From contig NW_006917092.1 of assembly GCF_000516985.1 (NCBI RefSeq), positions 310,001 to 374,000 on the forward strand: 64,000 nucleotides of DNA, in the 5' to 3' direction. The notes under the pieces were generated by a model that had not been told where the DNA came from, made no database searches, and was given only the letters and a program-made list of their open reading frames with translations. How positions within the stretch are numbered: position 1 is the stretch's first letter; each line of letters starts with the position of its first letter. Made by a program: the position numbers and the translations under genes. Positions 57,270 through 64,000 of this stretch are shown here, piece after piece. Origin of the DNA: Pestalotiopsis fici W106-1. Its lineage: Eukaryota > Ascomycota > Sordariomycetes > Amphisphaeriales > Sporocadaceae.

Positions 57270-58832
57270 ATGCGAGCCCAAAGATTCGGTGCTGCGGCGC
57301 TGCGCCGGCTTCCTGCTTCGGGGCGCTGTGCAAGCCTCGAAACCTCGCCCATTCCGATTGCTAGGGCGCATCTCTTGAGGCCCGCAAGCAGCGCTCAGGT
57401 CGTCAGGCAGGTGCATTCGTCTCCTGCTCGACGCAATGGAACAGCATCTGGCGAGGCCTCGAATCCAGCCATGGCATTCCCATGTCTCGACGCGCTCGAG
57501 ACAAGGTCGGCGACTCTGGAAGCCAAGTCACTCGCCTCCGGCCCCGAGCCGACTTATACGGCCGGCGCAACCGAAAAGTACCATTGCAAAGACCCTCTAC
57601 TACTCGACTGGGGTGGTGTCTTGCCCGAATTCGATATCGCATACGAGACATGGGGCAAGATGAACGAAGACAAGTCCAACGTTATCCTGCTATACACGGG
57701 CCTTTCGGCTTCTTCTCACGCACACTCCACTCCCAGCAACCCGCAACCAGGATGGTGGGAGAAGTTCATTGGACCGGGAGGTTGTCTCGACACAGACAAA
57801 TACTTCATCATATGCACGAACGTCATTGGTGGCTGCTTTGGTTCAACGGGACCCAGCAGTATTGATCCCGCCGATGGTCAGCGATATGCGACTCGATTCC
57901 CGATTGTAACAATGGAGGATATGGTCAGAGCTCAATTCCGGCTCCTCGATGGCCTGGGCGTCGACAAGCTATACGCAAGTGTCGGTTCGAGTATGGGAGG
58001 CATGCTGTCTCTAGCATCCGGGGTTCTGTTTCCCTCTCGGGTTGGCCGTATCATTTCCATCAGCGGTGCTGCGCGCAGCCACCCGTACAGCATTGCCATG
58101 CGCCACACGCAACGCCAGGTTCTGATGATGGACCCCAACTGGAACCGTGGCTACTACTACGACAAGGTCCCTCCCCATGCTGGCATGAAGCTGGCTCGAG
58201 AGATTGCCACCGTCACTTATAGATCTGGTCCCGAATGGGAACAACGATTTGGTCGCAGGCGAGCAGACCCCGAGAAGCCACCTGCTTTGTGCCCCGACTT
58301 TTTGATTGAGACGTATCTCGACCACGCAGGAGAAAAGTTCTGCTTAACCTACGATCCAAACAGTCTGCTCTACGTGAGCAAAGGCATGGACTTGTTCGAT
58401 CTTGGAAGAGATACCCAGCAAGCCGCTGCCACCCGGCGAGCACAAACAGAACAGGCGATAGAGTCTGGATCGCCAATCACCTCAAATGACCCGGCCTGTA
58501 GTTTGACGTTGCCAGAAATTCCGTATATTGAGCAAGGAGAATCAAGCGTTGAGGACACCAACTCTCCGGTCAAAGCATCATCGCGGCCACCTGATGACCT
58601 GATTGCGGGCCTTACTCCTTTGAGAGACATCCCAACTCTGGTCATGGGCGTAGCTAGCGACATTCTGTTTCCCGCTTGGCAACAACGTGAAGTGGCCGAC
58701 AGCTTGCGTCTTGGCGGGAACAGAAACGTCTCCCACGTTGAGTTGAGTGAGGAACAGAGCATGTTTGGCCATGACACATTCCTGCTCGATCTCAAGAATG
58801 TTGGAGGCAATGTTCGCAACTTCCTTGGATAG
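57270..58832 (+). CDS. cysA: MetX-family O-acetyltransferase, probably mitochondrial serine O-acetyltransferase
   Basis: A single exon encoding 520 residues. The first 50 residues are Arg/Ala/Ser-rich with almost no acids ([19 protein letters not shown]), a mitochondrial presequence. The alpha/beta-hydrolase core carries the nucleophile in VGSSMGGM, the Asp in GVASDILFP and the His in [21 protein letters not shown] and [18 protein letters not shown] are features I associate with the fungal serine acetyltransferases (Aspergillus nidulans CysA, fission-yeast Cys2). These resemble homoserine acetyltransferases. The product, O-acetylserine, feeds cysteine synthesis. Homoserine O-acetyltransferase (met2-like) is the main alternative and would change the pathway to methionine. 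An acidic, poorly conserved insertion lies at about 400-445 before the final catalytic residues. Confidence 0.85.
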   Translation: MRAQRFGAAALRRLPASGRCASLETSPIPIARAHLLRPASSAQVVRQVHSSPARRNGTASGEASNPAMAFPCLDALETRSATLEAKSLASGPEPTYTAGATEKYHCKDPLLLDWGGVLPEFDIAYETWGKMNEDKSNVILLYTGLSASSHAHSTPSNPQPGWWEKFIGPGGCLDTDKYFIICTNVIGGCFGSTGPSSIDPADGQRYATRFPIVTMEDMVRAQFRLLDGLGVDKLYASVGSSMGGMLSLASGVLFPSRVGRIISISGAARSHPYSIAMRHTQRQVLMMDPNWNRGYYYDKVPPHAGMKLAREIATVTYRSGPEWEQRFGRRRADPEKPPALCPDFLIETYLDHAGEKFCLTYDPNSLLYVSKGMDLFDLGRDTQQAAATRRAQTEQAIESGSPITSNDPACSLTLPEIPYIEQGESSVEDTNSPVKASSRPPDDLIAGLTPLRDIPTLVMGVASDILFPAWQQREVADSLRLGGNRNVSHVELSEEQSMFGHDTFLLDLKNVGGNVRNFLG

Positions 58833-59598
58833 ATGCATGGAAGTCTTGGTTGTATATTCATATCTAGCCATTGTAGTTGATCACGCCGTGGTAGTGCAGA
58901 GCTGACAAGTTCAAGCACTTTTTGGTGTATATAAAATGTGATGAATACAAAATGAACAATGCAAGCCAATTTAGCCTGACTATATACTTTGCTCGAGTGC
59001 ATCTGAGTGGTCAGCCCATACAAACAAATCTTACACTGATTGGCCATGTACCCCTATCTTGCAGCATTCTTGGTAATATTATCCAGAATCTGTCAACCGC
59101 ACCTGAATTTATACCAGACTTGTCTGTCTGATCAGTTTCACGGAACCAGACACTGCCTTGAAATTTACTCCCCCACCTCCCGCCGTGGACTAGGGCCGTT
59201 GGCACTAGTTATAGTGCCAAGTTAGTACATTATTGCCCTGGCATGTAAGAAGTATACGAATACGATAACGACCCCCTATAGGCCAGTAGTGCACGCATTC
59301 GTTTACAGTCCCCTCGTTTCCTTCCACGCGCTCAGGTGCGCCGAGCAGCATGGCGGTTGATGGATTGACAACCCGAACTCAGCTCGCATTTTTGCTAGCC
59401 GAGCGAATACGGTACGACGGCCTCTCGGACTCTTCAAATTTGAGGAGTAACAAGCACACTGGGATGGTATAAAAGAGACAGGCCACTGCGATCAAACATC
59501 ATCTAGTCCGTACATTGTTTCCACGTCGCCAATAGTATTAGCCAAAGTATTCGAGATCTTTCTTCACACAATCCCTACATCCATTTCAATTGTCCATC
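58833..59598. other. Intergenic region
   Basis: 3' flank of the O-acetyltransferase and promoter of the SDR gene. No gene seen. Confidence 0.5.
59468..59475 (+). promoter_or_regulatory. Putative TATA box of the SDR gene
   Basis: TATAAAAG lies 131 bases before the SDR start codon, good consensus and spacing. Sequence match only. Confidence 0.5.
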
Positions 59599-60511
59599 AT
59601 GGCATCTCTCGAGGGAACAACAGTACTCGTGACGGGCGGGGCCGGCGGCCTCGGCAAGGTGATTGCGACAACCTACCTAGAGGCGGGCGCCAACGTGGCC
59701 ATTTGCGACGTCAACGAGGCGCGCCTGGCCTCGACGCGTGAGGAGCTCGAGTCGACGGGCCGGTTCCTGGCCACCAAGACGGACATCACCGACGAGGCGG
59801 CCGTGGACGCGCTCGTCGACGAGGTCGTGGCCAAGTTTGGCCGTCTCGATATCCTCGTCAACAATGCCGGCATCATGGACATCTTTGATCCCGTCGGTGA
59901 GCTCAGCAAGGACCGCTGGGACAAGATTCTGGGCGTCAACCTTACCGGCAGCTTTCTGTGTATGCGCGCCGCCGTGAAGGCGTTTGAGAAGCAGGAGCCG
60001 GTTGGTGGTACCATTATACAAATTGGCAGTGCAGCCTCGAATTGTGAGTTAATGTTGATCCATTATTCTATTGAGCTTGTTGTTACCGAAGCAATGGGTT
60101 CCCTAAAACGAATCAGAGAGGAAAACTATGTCATCATCTTATCTCGGAAAACGATTGCTAACCTTTCATCGTGCAGTGGGCACCTGCGCAGGCGCCGCCT
60201 ACACAGTGAGCAAGCACGGCGTGGCGGGGCTGGTCAAGAGCACGGCAGGCTTTTACGGCGACAAGGGCATCTACGCCATTGCGCTGCTGCTCGGCGGCAT
60301 GAGCGACACCAACATTGGCGATGCGGCGGGCGGTTTCGGTGGCTTCAACGCCACGGCCTATTCCAGGTCGGCTGCTGCCACATTCAAGCCCGAGGAAGCC
60401 GTGCCGCTGCGCGATGTGGCAAAGTACTGCGTCTTCTTGGCTGATCGGTCCATCGCCGCCACGGCCAATGGTAGCTGTGTGCCGTTTGCCAGGAATTGGC
60501 CCAGGCAGTAG
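59599..60511 (+). CDS. Short-chain dehydrogenase/reductase
   Basis: Two exons, 59599..60043 and 60177..60511, give 259 residues of the classical SDR type. The coenzyme loop is TGGAGGLG at about 12-19, followed by DVNEARL, whose acidic residue after the second strand favours NAD(H). NNAGI is at about 88-92. The catalytic Ser lies in QIGSAAS and the Tyr-x3-Lys in YTVSKHG. The 133-nt intron (GTGAGT...GTGCAG) falls between the Ser and Tyr motifs. A Gly/Asn-rich segment (GDAAGGFGGFNATAY) replaces the usual substrate-lid sequence, and the ending is NGSCVPFARNW in place of the common DGG motif. Substrate unknown. It has a strong TATA box and lies 1.1 kb before a P450 on the same strand. Confidence 0.9.
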
Positions 60512-61633
60512 ATTAGCAGGGAAACATTGAATTCATCCAATGTGCAAAGATGAACTAATGGCCCGAATAAACAAGCAAAAAGGCTCTTCCATGATTCTAG
60601 AATATTAGGGACTTTCCATCAGGGATGACAGCATATAAGCACTTGTATTGAAATCGTGGACCATTTTCTTGTGCATGTTAGGAAGTGACATTGATCAGGC
60701 TTGGGGGGCAATGGAGCAAGCAGAACAAAGATAACCTCGATACAGATGCATCGGGCTTCCAGAGAGGCACCTGTTGTGAAGCTCGAAATATAATCAACAG
60801 CAGATAGCGAAGACTGCGATGGACACTAATATGACTTTTTCTTTTAGCCTCTTCCAGATTGTTGTGATTTAAGGTAGAGACAAGAACCATGACTTCGTGG
60901 TAGCTGGATTGATGTAAAGGGTCTCAAGAGCTCCCGCAAACTGTTGATCAATACCACATCCCTACTAGCGTCGCTGTATATCTAGGTATATACACTTGAA
61001 CTATCAAGCATTATTTGAGGCAAGCAGGTCGGCTGGCGACAGCCTTGATGACTGAGCGAGCCTGCGGGGCAGGGCGGAATGCTGCAGTACTATTTGATTA
61101 TTTATCGTCGCGCATAATGTCGTGTAACAGTGTGGTAGCCTATCTTGCCTATGTGATAGGCGACAAACGGCGAGGGATTATACTGGCTCGTTTCATGCTA
61201 CTGGTTCTAATGAGGATAATCCTACAATATGTATGTAGCTTACGAATGCCATAGACCTCCCTGCGTTTCTCAAGATAGCAGGGTCATATTTTGCGAGCCA
61301 CGAGGTACCGTTCTAGAAATGATGCACGATATTTGGACTGAAAAGGTAATTGATGAGCCTGGCACTCCCTAACAATGCAGAATCTATAGTGCTTCATCGA
61401 CTATCACGAGCTTGTACTTGCTCTGCAACTGGGGGTATACCATGCGCGCCATTATTGGGAGAATCCAAGAACGTTATCTTGGCCCAATATCCTTCCTCGA
61501 TCACCAAGAACTGCCAATACTGATGTACATATAAGAATGGTGCGTTTCGGTAGACTAGAACAGGAATTACTAAGGTTTCCAGTAACGTATTGCTCCTCCT
61601 GGTTTACTGTTTGAGACTCCCAAGTCCAACACA
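60512..61633. other. Intergenic region
   Basis: AT-rich 1.1 kb interval between the SDR and P450 genes. No gene or TATA match of comparable quality was recognised. Confidence 0.5.
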
Positions 61634-63735
61634 ATGACCGCCCTACAAGATGTTATTGATCAGCTTTCCAATGCTTTTTCATCCTCACCTAGTCTATTCA
61701 TTGGTGCATTGATTGCATTCTATCTTGTTAGCTCGTCCGTATACTCATGGTATCGGCTTCGGCACATTCCAGGACCATGGTTTGCGTCTTGGTCATGTAT
61801 GTTTATCCTTCTTTGACAGACACTCATCATTTCCAATCGCAACATCATGCACCATCAATGATTATGTCATCTTTCCCAACTCGTGACTTTGCAGACTGAT
61901 GTTAGTGTATCAATTGACACTGATCAAATATTGCAGACCTATGGATGTTCCGCCAGGGCCTAAACTTCCGTCAAGGTATCATCTACCGAGGCATCACCGA
62001 CAAGTACGGCCACCTGGCGCGCGTAGGTCCCAACGACCTCATAACCGACGATCCAGACGTGATCCGACGCATGAGCGCCGCGCGATCGCTCTACGGACGG
62101 TCCGACTGGTACCAAGCGATCAGAATGAACCCCCACCAAGACAGCCTGTTTAGCATGCAAGACACGACGGCCCACGACAAGCTCAAGGCACAGCTCTCGT
62201 TTGGCTACGGCGGTAAAGAGAACCCGACCATTGAGGACGGCGTGGATGAGCAGATCCAGGCTATGCACGCCCTCATTCGGCGCAAATACCTCTCGGCCCC
62301 TCCCACGGCGGGGGACATTGCCTGCCGCCCCCTCGACCTTGCCGTCATCTTGCAGTACTTTACCCTCGACTCGCTCACCCGCATCGCCTATGGCGAAGCC
62401 TTTGGGTACCTCAAGACCGACTCTGATGTCCACGACTATATCAAGACGTCCGAGGACTACGTTCCCATCATCGTCATGTGTGCTGAGATTCCATTTCTGA
62501 GGCACCTGTTTATGAACAAGACGCTTCTCGCGTGGATAGGACCCAAGGCAACGTATGATCTATCCGAATTTTCTTTGGATCACTCAATCATGTTTATCGC
62601 TCTCGAAGAGTCCAAAGTTCTCCCTTAATTACATAGCAAACAATGGAGTGATGAGCAGCTGACAATTTCATAACCACCAGTGACAAGAAAGGCATCGGGA
62701 AGCTAGTAGGGTAAGTCCTATTCAAACATGCTAGTATATTCCAAGACCAAAGAGGCTGACATTGCATAGTGTAGCAAGAGACATTGTCAACAAGCGGATG
62801 AAGTCAGAAGCAGAGGACCAACGGGATATGCTTGTAAGTATACTTGCCCAGATGTGCCTGACCTGTCATCACTGTATGGAAAAGCAAGGATGGGCTGACT
62901 AACATGTGATCTCAGGGCTCATTCATCCGGCACGGCGTCGGTCGTGACAAGCTCGAGGGAGAGATCCCGTTCCAGATCATTGCCGGCTCCGACACGACGG
63001 CCACGGCGCTGCGCGGCACCATGCTCAGCCTCATGACGACGCCGTACGCCTATCAGACGCTGCAAAGAGAGATTGACGACGCTGTTGCGCGGGGTGCCAT
63101 TTCCAGCATTGCCAAGGCCGAGGAAGGAAAGCCATTGACGTACCTTCAGGTAGGTGTGCTTCTTGCCAGAACGGCTCTTTTTTGCTCGAGTTACTGATTC
63201 GGATTGTTTTGGTGTTGATGTAGGCCGTCATCTATGAGGGTCTACGAATGCATGTTCCCTTTACAGGTCTTTCCATGAAGCAAGTTCCGCCTCAGGGCGA
63301 CACGATCCTCGGTCACTTTGTTCCAGGCGGCACCAGGATAGGTCACAGCTTCATTGGCGTGGAGCGGTCGAAGGAAATCTTCGGCCATGACGTCGATGTC
63401 TTCAAGCCAGAGCGCTGGCTAGGCATTGATCCCGACAAGAAGCGCGAGATGGCCCAGGTCGTCGAGCTCGTCTTTGGCCACGGGCGATGGGGATGTGCGG
63501 GCAAGCCCGTCGCACTCATGGAGCTCAACAAGATATATATCGAGGTGAGTCGTTTAATTTATGTCATGTTTCTTCGTTGATTTACGGAACATTTGAACTC
63601 ACACTTTTCAATCCATAGTTGCTCCGACACTATGACTTTCAACTTATTGACCCGAACAAGCCGATGCGTATCATGAACTGCAATATCTACTTTGCCAGTG
63701 ACCTGTGGGTACGAGTCACGGAGCGCTCTAAATAG
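61634..63735 (+). CDS. Cytochrome P450 (pisatin-demethylase-like)
   Basis: Seven exons, 61634..61796, 61937..62552, 62681..62710 (30 nt), 62770..62833, 62916..63149, 63224..63544 and 63619..63735, give 514 residues; all phases agree. An N-terminal anchor helix (SLFIGALIAFYLVSSSVYSW) and the hinge RHIPGPW precede the core. The I-helix motif AGSDTTAT begins at about residue 314, the ExxR pair is E374/R377 in YEGLRMH, and the heme loop FGHGRWGCAG has its thiolate at about Cys460. The RVGPNDLITDDPDVIRRM segment and the short tail are typical of the CYP57/pisatin demethylase-like fungal group. Members detoxify plant phenolics or decorate secondary metabolites. The substrate is not deducible. Confidence 0.9.
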
Positions 63736-64000
63736 GCTTGATCGAGATGTTGCAAGCAAATTTGGTTCATCCCAGGTGTATCGTTGTGTCAGCTGAATAG
63801 ATGCATGGACATGGAATTGGTTCTTTTAGTCTTCATATGACATGTCTACTTGAGCTCGTGCTACTCACCCTTCATGTACTTCAAATCATGGCCTGAAGCT
63901 GTTGGCCTAAGAAGATCTTTTGTCAACTTGTGTTCGGCTCGTATACACGAATTAAAGGTTGAGATGGCACTCATGATCATATTTGGCTATTTTAGCAGCT
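63736..64000. other. 3' flank at window end
   Basis: Presumed 3' UTR and downstream flank of the P450 gene. No gene begins before the window ends. Confidence 0.5.

Overview
The window looks like nuclear DNA of a filamentous ascomycete, most likely a sordariomycete and perhaps Hypocreales. That placement is inferred from protein style, not from a search. The signs are GT-AG introns of about 50-140 nt, often with a CTAAC/CTAAT-like branch site just before the acceptor, frequent phase-preserving micro-exons of 18-21 nt, and a typical mould gene set: laccase, HET-domain protein, Zn(II)2Cys6 regulator, P450s, GH92 mannosidase and copper amine oxidase. I see no transposon, rRNA, tRNA or CRISPR array. 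Exon structures were built by hand from splice signals and reading-frame continuity, and every reported join was checked to be a multiple of three.

Layout. 0-9 kb: a 12-bp minisatellite, an RS-tailed unknown protein, an acyl-CoA thioesterase, a 3 kb gene-free stretch and a secreted ascomycete laccase. 9.7-19.2 kb: mostly housekeeping genes, namely a conserved fungal unknown (minus), the mitochondrial citrate carrier, a Cbp6/UQCC2-like bc1 assembly factor (minus), a Bsd2/NDFIP-type ubiquitin-ligase adaptor and protein-L-isoaspartate methyltransferase. 20.8-25.8 kb: a six-exon P450 and a membrane-inserted HET-domain gene broken by one in-frame TGA. 26.1-30.7 kb: 3-isopropylmalate dehydrogenase and a PHD-finger protein, both minus. 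30.7-35.2 kb: a 4.5 kb stretch with no convincing gene. 35.2-42.0 kb: an F-box-like protein (minus), a secreted GH92 mannosidase and an RGG-box unknown (minus).

43.6-55.5 kb is the most coherent block. It holds a copper amine oxidase, a nine-exon Zn(II)2Cys6 regulator, a LYC1-type lysine N6-acetyltransferase, a succinate/glutarate-semialdehyde-type aldehyde dehydrogenase and an amino-acid permease. Several intergenic regions here carry GATAAG sites of the AreA/NIT2 nitrogen-regulator type, including a palindromic pair between the regulator and the acetyltransferase. I read it as a candidate nitrogen-regulated cluster for lysine or amine (cadaverine/putrescine/GABA-type) catabolism. This is inference.

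56-64 kb: a small SnoaL-like protein, a mitochondrial MetX-family O-acetyltransferase (probably serine O-acetyltransferase), an SDR oxidoreductase and a pisatin-demethylase-type P450. The SDR and P450 may work together.
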